Shown piece by piece: positions 54,870-63,589 of a stretch of 64,000 nt of DNA. The position numbers and the translations under genes were made by a program. The notes under the pieces are model-generated. The model was given only the letters and a program-made list of their open reading frames with translations, ran no database searches and was not told the DNA's origin. The DNA comes from Halorussus halophilus (GTDB lineage: Archaea > Halobacteriota > Halobacteria > Halobacteriales > Haladaptataceae): NCBI RefSeq assembly GCF_008831545.1, contig NZ_CP044523.1, positions 2,976,001 to 3,040,000 of the forward strand, in the 5' to 3' direction. How positions within the stretch are numbered: position 1 is the stretch's first letter; every line of letters begins with the position of its first letter.

Positions 54870-57725
54870 ATGAGTCTGCGCGCTCACTTGCGGCGACTTC
54901 GGGACCCCCGGACGCTCCGTCACTGTCTCGGCCTGCTCGCGTTCGCCGTCGCGTACGTCGCCCTGCTGTGGGGCATCGAACTCGGCGAACTGTACGCGTT
55001 CGGCGACTTCTCGCCGTACTTCGGCGACCGAGCGTTCGGGAAGTTCGTCGAGACGTGGCACGACCAGCAACTGGGCTACGCGTACATCTACAACGTCCTG
55101 CCCGCGTACATGGGCGCGGTGACTGCCGTCGGAGGTGCGCTCGGCCAGAACCTGTTCTACCTGACGCTGATTCCCTGCGGCTTTCTGGCGTTTTTGGTGT
55201 TCTCGGGGCGGTTCGTCGAGCGACTCGACGCGCGCTATCTCGCCGCTGGCATCTACGCCGTCAACCCGATAACCGTCGGCGAGTTCGCCAACGGCGGCCT
55301 CAGTGCGCTCATCGGCTTCGCGGGGCTGCCGCTCGTGTTGCACTATCTGTACAAAATCACGGAGACTGAGGACTGGGCCGACTCGCTGAAGGCCGGGACC
55401 GTCTTCGGCGCGACGACGGTCGTCCCGTGGCTCGGCTTCTGGATGGTCGGCCCGTTCGCGGCGTTTCTGGCGTACCGGACCTGGCGCGCGCCCAGGACGC
55501 TGGCGAAGTTGGTCGCGGCAGGAGCAATCGGCATTCTGCTCTCCCTGCCGAACGTCCACCACGTCCTCCAACGCGCGGGGAACTTCGACACCGGCAAGAC
55601 GTTACTCTACGAGACACTCAAGTGGAACTACGCGGCGGCCGACCCCCTCGCAGTCGTGCGACTCGCGGGCAACCGTGGCGTGCGAGCGATGAGTCAACTC
55701 GGCTACAACGACGACCCCGCGATGGTCGTCGGTCTCGCCATTCCGGGCATCGCACTGCTCGCGTGGAGACGAACGGAATTGCGGCCATTCTACGCCGTTG
55801 CTGGCGGCGTCGTCGCGTTCGTCAGTCTGACCGGCGCTGGTCTCACGTACCCCCTGTTCGACGCGATTCCGCTGTTATGGTCGGTTCGGAACCCCATCAA
55901 GCTCCAGTATCCGCTGTTGCTGGCGCTCGCGGTGCTATTCGGCGCGGGTCTCGAAGTCGCGCTCGGCCGGACGCCGGGACCTGCTGTCCGCCGCGACTCG
56001 CTGCTCTCCGAGGGACGACTCGGGGGCGACGGAACTGGGCCGCCGATTGCGAACGTCGTGCTGGTCGCCGTCGTGACCCTCTCACTGGTGTCGTACGCCG
56101 CGCCGACGGCGGGCGCGCTCGGGATGGAAGAGATTCGCGGCGACGACTACTCAGTGCCCGAGGAGTACGAGACGATTACCGACAGGTTGGAGGGCAAGGC
56201 GCTGTGGGTGCCGTACGGCTACACGACCCAGTTGCGCCTGCGCCACGCCTACCCGAACCACGTCGGCATCAAGAGCGGCGGCGTCCTCCACGGCATCGAG
56301 AACGTCGAGTACGTCAGGGAGTTGTTCAGTGATTTGGGAGAAGGGAAGGAAGTTCGCCAGCGACTCGCGGCCCTCGGCGTAAAGTACGTCGTGGTCGATG
56401 CAGACGCGCCCGCGCGGTACGACGCCGGGAAGCCGCGACTGGTCGAGAAGTGGGGCGCGCCGTGGCTCTGGGGCAACACCTCGAAGTTCGAGACGCGACT
56501 GAACGAGTCGGTGTCGTTCTCCTTCCGGGAGCGCGTCGATGGCTACGCCGTCTACCAAGTGCAGGGCGTCGAAGTCGAGGGTCGTACGTCCCAGACCGAG
56601 GGTGTCCACGCCGTCTCGGCACCCCAGAAGGCGACCGTCTCGACTGTCGGCGAGAACGTCGTCTCGAACCCCTCGTTCGAGCAGAACTTCACGGACTGGT
56701 GGGCACCGAAGAAAGACGGAGCCACCTCCTTCAAGGTGGTCGAAACCGATTCCGGACCGGCCGCGGAGTTGACGACGGGCGAAGACGAGCAAGCGCTCCC
56801 AATCGCCCAGAAGACGGCGTCGGGAGTTCGCGAGCGCCATCCCTATCGGGTGCGCGTCAACGCCACCGGCGACGGACAGGTACTCCTCTACTGGTACGAC
56901 AACGAGTCTGCGAAGTCGCCGACTGCGGTCGATTCCGTGCCGCTGAACGCTTCCAAGCAGGTCGTCACGGCGCGCGGGTCGGTGCTGTCGATACGCGTGA
57001 AACCGGCCGACGAGCGCGTAGTCGTCGCGGACGTCGGCGTCCGACGGACGACGTATCCGCCGGAGACGGAGTTCCCGGCGGCCGCCGCCCGCGTGCCCGG
57101 CATCGCGGTGAACGCCAGCGAAGCCCCGGACGTGGCGACGAACGTCTCAGTCAACCTCGATTCGGCGAGCGAGACGAACGCGACGGATGCGACGAACGCG
57201 AGCGTCCGACTCGTTGACGCAGAGACGGTTCTCGGCGGCGAGTTGGTCTTCGACGACTCGCTCCGGCAGGGCGTCGGCGTGCGAGTGCCGAAAGAGCGCG
57301 CTGACGACGTAGTGCCGGAGAACGCGACGGTCTACTCCGAACCTGACGGCGAGTCGGTCGTCATCGACTACTGGGTCGTCGGCGCGTTCGACGACTCGTC
57401 GGTGACGGTGCTACACACCTCCTACGACGAGCGGTGGAAGGGGCCGCCGGACGCAGACCACTTCCGGGCCGCCGGGTGGGCGAACGGGTTCACGAACGCC
57501 GACGCAGACGAAATTCGGTGGACCGGCGGCGGGTCTCGACTGCCCGTCGTCAAGTTCTGGCTCCTGTCGTGGCTCTTCGTCGGCGTGGCGCTCGTCGGGA
57601 TTCGACTCCGGGTAGTGGCCAGAGTGAATCGACGACTCGGTTCGCTGACGTCGAGTGGTTCCGCTTCGAGCGTCGATGCTGACCCGCTCGCAGAACGCGA
57701 CACCTCGACAGACGGCGACGACTGA
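54870..57725 (+). CDS. GT-C-like large membrane protein 1
   Basis: 951 residues. About ten to twelve membrane helices fill the first half (about 18-440), with FGDFSPYFGDRAFGKF in the first outside loop, a place where GT-C transferases hold acidic catalytic residues (D, F, D). The second half (about 440-915) is a large exported domain with many N-x-S/T sequons and a carbohydrate-binding-like part (about 600-750, VVSNPSFEQNFTDWWAPKK). One helix near 890-910 ends it. It resembles lipid-linked-sugar glycosyltransferases such as arabinofuranosyltransferase-like or YfhO-like proteins; the sugar is unknown. Starts 1 base after the previous stop. Confidence 0.82.
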   Translation: MSLRAHLRRLRDPRTLRHCLGLLAFAVAYVALLWGIELGELYAFGDFSPYFGDRAFGKFVETWHDQQLGYAYIYNVLPAYMGAVTAVGGALGQNLFYLTLIPCGFLAFLVFSGRFVERLDARYLAAGIYAVNPITVGEFANGGLSALIGFAGLPLVLHYLYKITETEDWADSLKAGTVFGATTVVPWLGFWMVGPFAAFLAYRTWRAPRTLAKLVAAGAIGILLSLPNVHHVLQRAGNFDTGKTLLYETLKWNYAAADPLAVVRLAGNRGVRAMSQLGYNDDPAMVVGLAIPGIALLAWRRTELRPFYAVAGGVVAFVSLTGAGLTYPLFDAIPLLWSVRNPIKLQYPLLLALAVLFGAGLEVALGRTPGPAVRRDSLLSEGRLGGDGTGPPIANVVLVAVVTLSLVSYAAPTAGALGMEEIRGDDYSVPEEYETITDRLEGKALWVPYGYTTQLRLRHAYPNHVGIKSGGVLHGIENVEYVRELFSDLGEGKEVRQRLAALGVKYVVVDADAPARYDAGKPRLVEKWGAPWLWGNTSKFETRLNESVSFSFRERVDGYAVYQVQGVEVEGRTSQTEGVHAVSAPQKATVSTVGENVVSNPSFEQNFTDWWAPKKDGATSFKVVETDSGPAAELTTGEDEQALPIAQKTASGVRERHPYRVRVNATGDGQVLLYWYDNESAKSPTAVDSVPLNASKQVVTARGSVLSIRVKPADERVVVADVGVRRTTYPPETEFPAAAARVPGIAVNASEAPDVATNVSVNLDSASETNATDATNASVRLVDAETVLGGELVFDDSLRQGVGVRVPKERADDVVPENATVYSEPDGESVVIDYWVVGAFDDSSVTVLHTSYDERWKGPPDADHFRAAGWANGFTNADADEIRWTGGGSRLPVVKFWLLSWLFVGVALVGIRLRVVARVNRRLGSLTSSGSASSVDADPLAERDTSTDGDD

Positions 57726-59567
57726 ATGCTCACTGCACTGCGCACCCTCGTAACCCGAGCGCGAGTAGGTCTGTGGACAGCGCGTGGCGCGACCACGGCC
57801 TACTTCGTCGGTCTCTCGCTGTTGGTCTGGGGGCCACTGCTCGCTCCGGGGTACGTCCTCACGCTCGACATGGTGTTCGGGCCGAACGCCGACTACGTGG
57901 CGTACTTGCTGGACGCGAAAGACCCGTTGTACTACGGCCGACTGCCGTTTTTGGCACTGCTGGACGCCGCCGCGCTGGTCGTCCCCGACTGGGCGATTCA
58001 GAAGGTCCTGCTGGTCGCGCTGGTCGCCGTCGCCGGACTCGCGGCCTACCGGGCGTGTCCGGCGCGAGCGCCCGCCGCGAAACTGTTCGCTGGCACGCTG
58101 TACGCGGTCAACCCGTTCGTGTACGTCCGACTGCTCGCGGGCCACTGGTACTTCCTGTGGGGGTACGCGCTCCTGCCGCTGGCGCTCTGGTCGCTAGTGA
58201 GATATCTAGTCGCAGAAGACGGTGAAAAAGTCAGAGAATCCGAACTCCTTCCGGCGGTCGGCTTCGCTACGCTCGTCGCCGTCTTCGACCCGCACGCCGT
58301 GGTGCTGCTCGCGGTGGCGGGCGGCTTTGCGCTCGTCGTGGCGGTCGTAGTTGGTGACCAACTTCGAGCGCCCGTTCGCCGATTCGGCAAATTCGTCGCG
58401 GCGAGCGCAGTCGTCAACAGCTACTGGCTCGGTCCGGCGCTCTGGCACGCCGTCGTCGGTGGCACGAAACTTGCGGCTGTGTCCGGGGCCGACCTCGCGG
58501 TGTTCAAACCGCGACCGACGATTGCGGACAACGTCGCGCTGTCGGTCGCCATGCTCGACGGGTTCTGGCGGGGCGGGGCGACCGCGCCCGCCGCGATGCT
58601 CTCTCTGCCCGTGGCACTGGGTCTCTTCTCTGTCGTCCTCTTTTTCGCGGTGTTCGGCCTTCTGGCAGTGTATCGCGGGGATTCGGCAGTCGAAAAGAGC
58701 GACCCGCAGGTCGCCGTCCTCGCAGGTGCGGTCGCGCTCGCTGGCGCGAGTGGCCTCGTCCTCGCGCTCGGGGTCGCAGACACGCGGACGGAACCGGTGT
58801 TTCGTGCTCTCTTCGAAGCAATTCCGCCGTTCAGAGGGATGCGCGACTCCCAGAAGTTCGCCGGACTGCTCGCACTGGCCTACGCCACGCTCGGGGGACT
58901 CGGCGTGGACGCTTTGCTTCGAGGAACAGAAATACGAATTTCTAGCGTCGGCAAGACGCCACTCGGCGACTGGCAAACAGTAGGGACTGTCGCGGTCGTC
59001 GGTCTCCTGCTCGCGGTGCCGCTCCTCTCGGCGGCACCGATGCTCGGCGGACTGTCGGGCCAAGTCGGGACGACGGAATATCCCGAGGAGTGGCACGCCG
59101 CGAACGACGTGTTTGCGGGCGACGCGCCCGCAGGTGACGCGGGAGAGTACCAGGTGTTAGTGTTGCCGTGGCACCAGTACCTTGACCTCTCGTTCACCGA
59201 ACGAACGGTGGCGAACCCCACGGACCTCTTCTTCGAGCGGCCGGTACTTCGGGGGAAGAACGCCGAAGTCGGAGCGATTCGCAGTCAGGCCACCGACCCT
59301 GAACACGCCCGCGTCCGCGAACTGCTTCGGACGTATCGGGGCGATTCCGACGACGCGTCGAACAGCACGACGGCCCCGTCAAGTGAATTCGGTGCGGCCG
59401 TCGCGCCACTGAACGTGAAGTACGTCGTCCTGCTGAAGGAGACAGACTACCGAACCTACGAGTTCCTCTCGGAGCAGTCGGACCTCGTGGTCGTCCTCGA
59501 AAACGAGAAGGTGGTCGTTTACCGGAACGAGGCGTACGGCGATAGGGGGGCGAGCGCCGGTTCGTGA
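57726..59567 (+). CDS. GT-C-like membrane protein 2
   Basis: 613 residues, starting directly at the upstream stop (TGAATG). About twelve helices, with TLDMVFGPNADYVAYLLDAKDPLYYGRLPF in the first outside loop and LFAGTLYAVNPFVYVRLLAG after, match the same helical plan as protein 1 (AAGIYAVNPITVGEF there). A smaller exported C-terminal domain (about 450-605) ends the protein. The two are related membrane glycosyltransferase-like proteins that may add successive sugars or anchor the polymer. Confidence 0.82.
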   Translation: MLTALRTLVTRARVGLWTARGATTAYFVGLSLLVWGPLLAPGYVLTLDMVFGPNADYVAYLLDAKDPLYYGRLPFLALLDAAALVVPDWAIQKVLLVALVAVAGLAAYRACPARAPAAKLFAGTLYAVNPFVYVRLLAGHWYFLWGYALLPLALWSLVRYLVAEDGEKVRESELLPAVGFATLVAVFDPHAVVLLAVAGGFALVVAVVVGDQLRAPVRRFGKFVAASAVVNSYWLGPALWHAVVGGTKLAAVSGADLAVFKPRPTIADNVALSVAMLDGFWRGGATAPAAMLSLPVALGLFSVVLFFAVFGLLAVYRGDSAVEKSDPQVAVLAGAVALAGASGLVLALGVADTRTEPVFRALFEAIPPFRGMRDSQKFAGLLALAYATLGGLGVDALLRGTEIRISSVGKTPLGDWQTVGTVAVVGLLLAVPLLSAAPMLGGLSGQVGTTEYPEEWHAANDVFAGDAPAGDAGEYQVLVLPWHQYLDLSFTERTVANPTDLFFERPVLRGKNAEVGAIRSQATDPEHARVRELLRTYRGDSDDASNSTTAPSSEFGAAVAPLNVKYVVLLKETDYRTYEFLSEQSDLVVVLENEKVVVYRNEAYGDRGASAGS

Positions 59568-59570
59568 CGC

Positions 59571-60029
59571 TTACTCCGCGTCCGCCCCCGCCTCTGCCTC
59601 CGCGGCGGAATCGACGGTGAACTCCCGCCAGTGGCGGAGTGCCCAGTAGGCGAGACCGGTGCAGATGAGTCCGGCCGCCGCGAAGTATACCAGTAGATTC
59701 GACGCGAGTACTTTTCCGGGGAACCGAACGGCGTAGACGAATCCCTCGCCAGCGAGCGTCACGAGGACGAAGCTAGCCACCGTGACGCCCGCCGTCGCGG
59801 AGATGACCCGCGAACCGTCCGCCTCGGGGTCGTCGAGCGCGAAGATGGTGGCCGCAAACGCGACGGCCATCGTCAGCACGTAGAAGGGGAGTCGGCCGCC
59901 GACACCGTTCGCGGAACCTGTGAAAAATGCGACGACGCCGACGAAACTCGCAGTGAGGACGACGGTGCTGGCGGCGACAGCACCCCCAGCACGAGCGAGG
60001 AACTCCCTGTCGAAATCGGCCGAGACCAT
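59571..60029 (-). CDS. Four-helix haloarchaeal membrane protein
   Basis: 152 residues from ATG 60029. Four hydrophobic helices (about 18-40, 48-66, 77-98 and 108-130) and an acidic tail rich in Ala/Glu/Asp. No function seen. It converges with the end of the glycan-like locus and is not part of it. Confidence 0.7.
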   Translation of the reverse strand: MVSADFDREFLARAGGAVAASTVVLTASFVGVVAFFTGSANGVGGRLPFYVLTMAVAFAATIFALDDPEADGSRVISATAGVTVASFVLVTLAGEGFVYAVRFPGKVLASNLLVYFAAAGLICTGLAYWALRHWREFTVDSAAEAEAGADAE

Positions 60030-60202
60030 GGAAGGTTGCTCCAACCGGGACGCTAAAAACCTACTGGAGGATTCGGACGGCCCTGTTCAGATAGGCGGCC
60101 AGAACGGGCCACCGCTCGAACGAAGGCGACTCATCGGTCAAGACAGAGTTCGGTGACTCCATCCACCGGAATCGACCCGCTACACAAACCACGGGTGGGA
60201 AT

Positions 60203-60361
60203 GAAAGGGGCCGCACGCTCGCGTTTACGTGGTCGCTTCAGCGACCCCTATCCGCGTGCGGTCACGCGAGCGGAGCGAGTGTGACCTCGGAAGACGCGGT
60301 TTGTCTTCCGGCGGTTTGCACGGATATGTCGCTGAACGACCGCGAGCGTGCGAGGGCTTTC
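60203..60361 (+). repeat. Family 2 structured repeat, long copy
   Basis: 159 bases. GAAAG (60203-60207) pairs with CTTTC (60357-60361); an internal loop of GGGC against AGGG follows, then a perfect 12-bp stem CGCACGCTCGCG with its complement. Inner hairpins: 7-bp at 60231-60246, 7-bp at 60289-60309 (GGAAGAC), and GTCAC/GTGAC at 60261-60285. It is preceded by GGGAAT, like GGGACT in other copies. It lies between a small membrane gene and the HerA-like gene. Confidence 0.8.
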
Positions 60362-60443
60362 TAAGCGGTTGCGTCAACAATGTCGATGGAATACTCTATT
60401 CCCGTAAATCTGAAAAACTCCCAACTCACTCCGACAGTAAGCA

Positions 60444-60448
60444 TTTAC
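60444..60448 (+). promoter_or_regulatory. TATA-like box of the HerA-like gene
   Basis: TTTAC is centred about 30 nt upstream of ATG 60476, which selects that start over ATG 60380 inside AT-rich DNA. Confidence 0.45.
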
Positions 60449-60475
60449 CCTTGGCCTCGAAACCCCCGGACCGAC

Positions 60476-61786
60476 ATGGGCGACGACCAGACGATTACCG
60501 TCACGGACGACGGGTTCACGCTCCCGGTAGTCGAGGTGTTGACCGGCCGGGGATTCATCACCGGGAAGTCCGGGTCCGGGAAGTCCAACACCGCGAGCGT
60601 CGTCGCCGAAGAACTGCTCGAACAGAACGTCCCGCTGCTCGTCATCGACACCGACGGGGAGTACTACGGCCTGAAGGAAGCGTACGAGATGCTCCACGTC
60701 GGCGGCGACGACGCCTGCGACGTGCGGGTTGGCGTCGAACACGCCGACGGACTCGCCGAACTCGCACTGGAAGAGAACGTCCCCGTCATCCTCGACGTGT
60801 CGGGGTACGCCGACCACGACGAGGTCGAAGCGGTTATCGACGCCGTGGTCGGCGCGCTGTTCCGCCGCGAGAAGAGCGCCAGAAAGCCGTTCCTGCTGTT
60901 CGTCGAGGAGATGCACGAGTTCGTCCCCGAGTCGGGGGGTCTCGGCGACGTGGGCGAGACGCTGGTCCGGGTCGCCAAGCGCGGCCGCAAGCGCGGACTC
61001 GGCCTCTGTGGAATGTCTCAGCGACCCGCCGCCGTGGACAAGGACTTCATCACCCAGTGCGACTGGATTGCCTGGCACCGCCTGACGTGGGAGAACGACA
61101 CCAAAGTCGTCGGCCGGATTCTCGGGACCGACGCCGAATCGACCGTCCAAGAACTCGGCGACGGCGAAGCGCTGCTGATGACCGACTGGGACGAGTCGGT
61201 CCAACGGGTGCAGTTCCGCCGCAAGCGGACCTTCGACGCGGGCGCGACGCCGGGACTAGACGACTTCGACCGGCCGGACCTCCAGACGGTGAGCGAGGAC
61301 GTAGTCGCCGCGCTCGAAACGGTCGAGACGGACGCCGACCCGGCCAGCGCGGACGCAGACGTTGCAGAACTACGCGAACAGCTTCGAGAGAAAGAAGAGC
61401 GAATCGAAGAACTCGAAACGGAAGTCGAGCGACTTCGAGGAGAGGAGACGGATGATAGCGGGGGCGGTGGCAAAACCAGCAACAGGACGGTTGCCGGTGA
61501 ACAGTCCGACACCCCGCTCTCGGAGTTCGGCCATCTCGTCGTCCACCTCCTCGGATGGGTCGGTCGGCGGTGTAGGGCGGCAGGAAGGTGGGCAGTAGAG
61601 CGTAGTTCGGCGGCCACGCAGTGGTTCGTCGATGTCGTCAGTGGCACCCGCGCCGACGACACCGAAACCGACGAGACGGACAACCAAGCCCAACACGACC
61701 GACTGCTCGCGGTGGTGCTTCTCGCGGTCACGCTGCTCGTCGTGCTGATTTCGACGGCGTTGCTCGGACTGGCGCTGCTGCCCTGA
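60476..61786 (+). CDS. HerA/DUF87-like ATPase with C-terminal membrane anchor
   Basis: 436 residues from ATG 60476. Walker A is GKSGSGKSN (about 30-38), Walker B is LLFVEEMHEF (about 140-149), and GMSQRPAAVDK supplies the sensor/arginine-like loop; all fit the HerA-FtsK ATPase class. A coiled coil (about 302-330, LREQLREKEERIEELE) follows. Two hydrophobic segments (one near 350-365, and the C-terminal about 415-435) would tether it. HerA normally pumps DNA with NurA in end resection; no NurA is adjacent and the anchor argues for a different or membrane-located job. Confidence 0.85.
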   Translation: MGDDQTITVTDDGFTLPVVEVLTGRGFITGKSGSGKSNTASVVAEELLEQNVPLLVIDTDGEYYGLKEAYEMLHVGGDDACDVRVGVEHADGLAELALEENVPVILDVSGYADHDEVEAVIDAVVGALFRREKSARKPFLLFVEEMHEFVPESGGLGDVGETLVRVAKRGRKRGLGLCGMSQRPAAVDKDFITQCDWIAWHRLTWENDTKVVGRILGTDAESTVQELGDGEALLMTDWDESVQRVQFRRKRTFDAGATPGLDDFDRPDLQTVSEDVVAALETVETDADPASADADVAELREQLREKEERIEELETEVERLRGEETDDSGGGGKTSNRTVAGEQSDTPLSEFGHLVVHLLGWVGRRCRAAGRWAVERSSAATQWFVDVVSGTRADDTETDETDNQAQHDRLLAVVLLAVTLLVVLISTALLGLALLP

Positions 61787-61787
61787 T

Positions 61788-62390
61788 CTACGGCAGTCCC
61801 AAGTGTCGATGCCGATCGTAGAGATACACTGGTCCCGCCAGTAGCGACGACGCGACGAGCGCGACGACGAACGTCCCCGCGACGAAGCCGCCGAGTTCGT
61901 CACCGCTCCCGCTGGCCTGCACCACCGGGTACGAGCGGGCGAACGTTAGCGCGAGCGCGCCCGGGACGAGGTACCGCCACGGGTTCGGCGTCCACTCCGC
62001 GCCTACTGCTCCGAGCGCGGTGGCGTCTCGGTAGAGCAGTACCGTCCCAGCGACGCAGAGGAGGAAGAACGGGACGAGCAGGGCGAACGCGAGAAGTCCC
62101 GCCGGAGTGGTTCCCGTCTGGAGCGCGCCGGGCGCGAGTAGGGCGACCGGCACGAGCGCGAGGGCGGCAGCGAGCGGAGCGACGAGGAGCCACCACGCGT
62201 CGAGCGTCGGCGGGCCGTCGCTGACGACGAGGCCAGCGCGTTCGACCATCGTTTCATCGACGGCACCGTTCGCTGCGACCACGAACCGAACGTGGTCTGG
62301 GTCGTCGAGGTCTATCTCTATTCGTCCGTCCAGTGCAGTAGAGGCGTGTTCCTCTACGTCGAATCCGTTCTGTATCGTTATCGAGCCCAT
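61788..62390 (-). CDS. Haloarchaeal four-helix membrane protein with short soluble head
   Basis: 200 residues from ATG 62390. About residues 1-60 are a small acidic strand-rich domain (IEIDLDDPDHVRFVVAANGAV), then about four or five helices from 65 to 190. The head resembles small domains in other haloarchaeal membrane proteins, but no function is seen. It converges with the HerA-like gene. Confidence 0.65.
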   Translation of the reverse strand: MGSITIQNGFDVEEHASTALDGRIEIDLDDPDHVRFVVAANGAVDETMVERAGLVVSDGPPTLDAWWLLVAPLAAALALVPVALLAPGALQTGTTPAGLLAFALLVPFFLLCVAGTVLLYRDATALGAVGAEWTPNPWRYLVPGALALTFARSYPVVQASGSGDELGGFVAGTFVVALVASSLLAGPVYLYDRHRHLGLP

Positions 62391-62775
62391 GGGTTGGTCC
62401 TGTGAGGTGCGGCGTGGCTGTCCGAACTCCCAGTTGGAACCGTCCGAAGTCCAGTCGCGGTCGCGTTCGGCGTCCGGTCGAACGCGTCTCGGTACGAAAT
62501 CCGGGGGACAGCGTCGCCACTCTGGGAAAGGCTTATACCGTCGGACGGAGAACATAACGACGTTCCACCATCGCGGTTCTCCAGTGAGTCTTTCGCCTAG
62601 GGAGTACTACGTCTCGCTCGGACGACTTTAATCTTATCCGCTCCCTTATACTTGTCTGACAAACATAAAATTCCAGTCATTGTCGCAGTCATGCGCTTTT
62701 CGCGCCTATCCCGGTGACGACCCCGAACGTTGTCTTTCACACGACCACTCCGATGCGCGAAGTTGGACCCGTACG

Positions 62776-62785
62776 TTTTTATATC
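62776..62785 (+). promoter_or_regulatory. TATA box of the MinD-like gene
   Basis: TTTTTATATC is centred about 27 nt upstream of ATG 62808, a strong fit for a leaderless start. Confidence 0.6.
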
Positions 62786-62807
62786 AACTCGAAACAAGCT
62801 CGAATCA

Positions 62808-63584
62808 ATGACCGACTCGACTACCGCGCTCGTCGGTGCGACCGGCGGGGCCGGAACAACCCGACTGGCCGTCGAACTGGGGGCGACGCTCGCCCGCGAC
62901 GGCAGGACCGTCGCCGTCGTAGACGCCGCCTTCGCCACGGAAGGACTCGCACGCCACGTCTCCGGTCGCATCGACACCGACCTGACGACCTTGCTCACGG
63001 ACGAGACCGATAGTCCGCTGGACGCAGGTCTCTACGAGCAGCAAGTGAGCGACGACGTAACGGGCGAACTCGCGCTCTGTCCGGCCCGCGCGGCGTTCGA
63101 ACGGATGGCTCGCGCCAAGACCGCGGGCGCGGCCGAGCGATTCGTGACGCTCCTCGCAGACGCCAACGAGCGGTTCGACCACGTTCTCGTGGACACGCCG
63201 CCAGTCGCCGCGAATCAAGCTGTCGCGGCGATCACGAGTGCAGACCGCGTTGCAGTCGTCGCGCCCGCCAGTGAGCGTGGCGTTGACGCCCTCCAGCGAA
63301 CGCGTGGTCGGATTACCGACGTGGGCGCAGCAGTCGATAGCGTCGTCGCCAACCAGGCCGAGGGCGACAGTCCAATGCGAAGTGCCGACGCCGTCGTTCC
63401 CGAAAGCGAAACGACGACCGTCGAGAACGTGCCTGCGAGCGTCACCGACACCGACTCGGCGTTCGCGCCAGCGATAGCCAACGCCGCTGAGGTCGTCTGT
63501 GAGGTAGAATTGACACTGGAGTTCGAAGAACCGGGGATGCTCGACCTCGATACCGAGGAGTATCTACCGGACGCGCTACGCTGA
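62808..63584 (+). CDS. MinD/ParA-like protein lacking the Walker A lysine
   Basis: 258 residues from ATG 62808. The fold is ParA/MinD-like: an N-terminal strand and P-loop (ALVGATGGAGTTRLAVELG), TVAVVDAAFA for strand 2, HVLVDTPPV for the Walker B-type region, and DRVAVVAP. But the P-loop reads GGAGTT where MinD has GGVGKT, and the deviant first lysine is also absent. ATP hydrolysis is therefore doubtful; it could bind nucleotide weakly or serve as a partner or decoy. The C-terminal 40 residues are acidic. Confidence 0.8.
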   Translation: MTDSTTALVGATGGAGTTRLAVELGATLARDGRTVAVVDAAFATEGLARHVSGRIDTDLTTLLTDETDSPLDAGLYEQQVSDDVTGELALCPARAAFERMARAKTAGAAERFVTLLADANERFDHVLVDTPPVAANQAVAAITSADRVAVVAPASERGVDALQRTRGRITDVGAAVDSVVANQAEGDSPMRSADAVVPESETTTVENVPASVTDTDSAFAPAIANAAEVVCEVELTLEFEEPGMLDLDTEEYLPDALR

Positions 63585-63589
63585 ACTGT

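Noticed and set aside
27502-60361. Possible CRISPR repeats, because GGGAATGAAAG and GGGACTGAAAG resemble the ends of haloarchaeal CRISPR repeats
   Set aside because: The units are not spaced at regular 60-70 base intervals, do not repeat locally and are themselves long hairpins; no cas gene is present.
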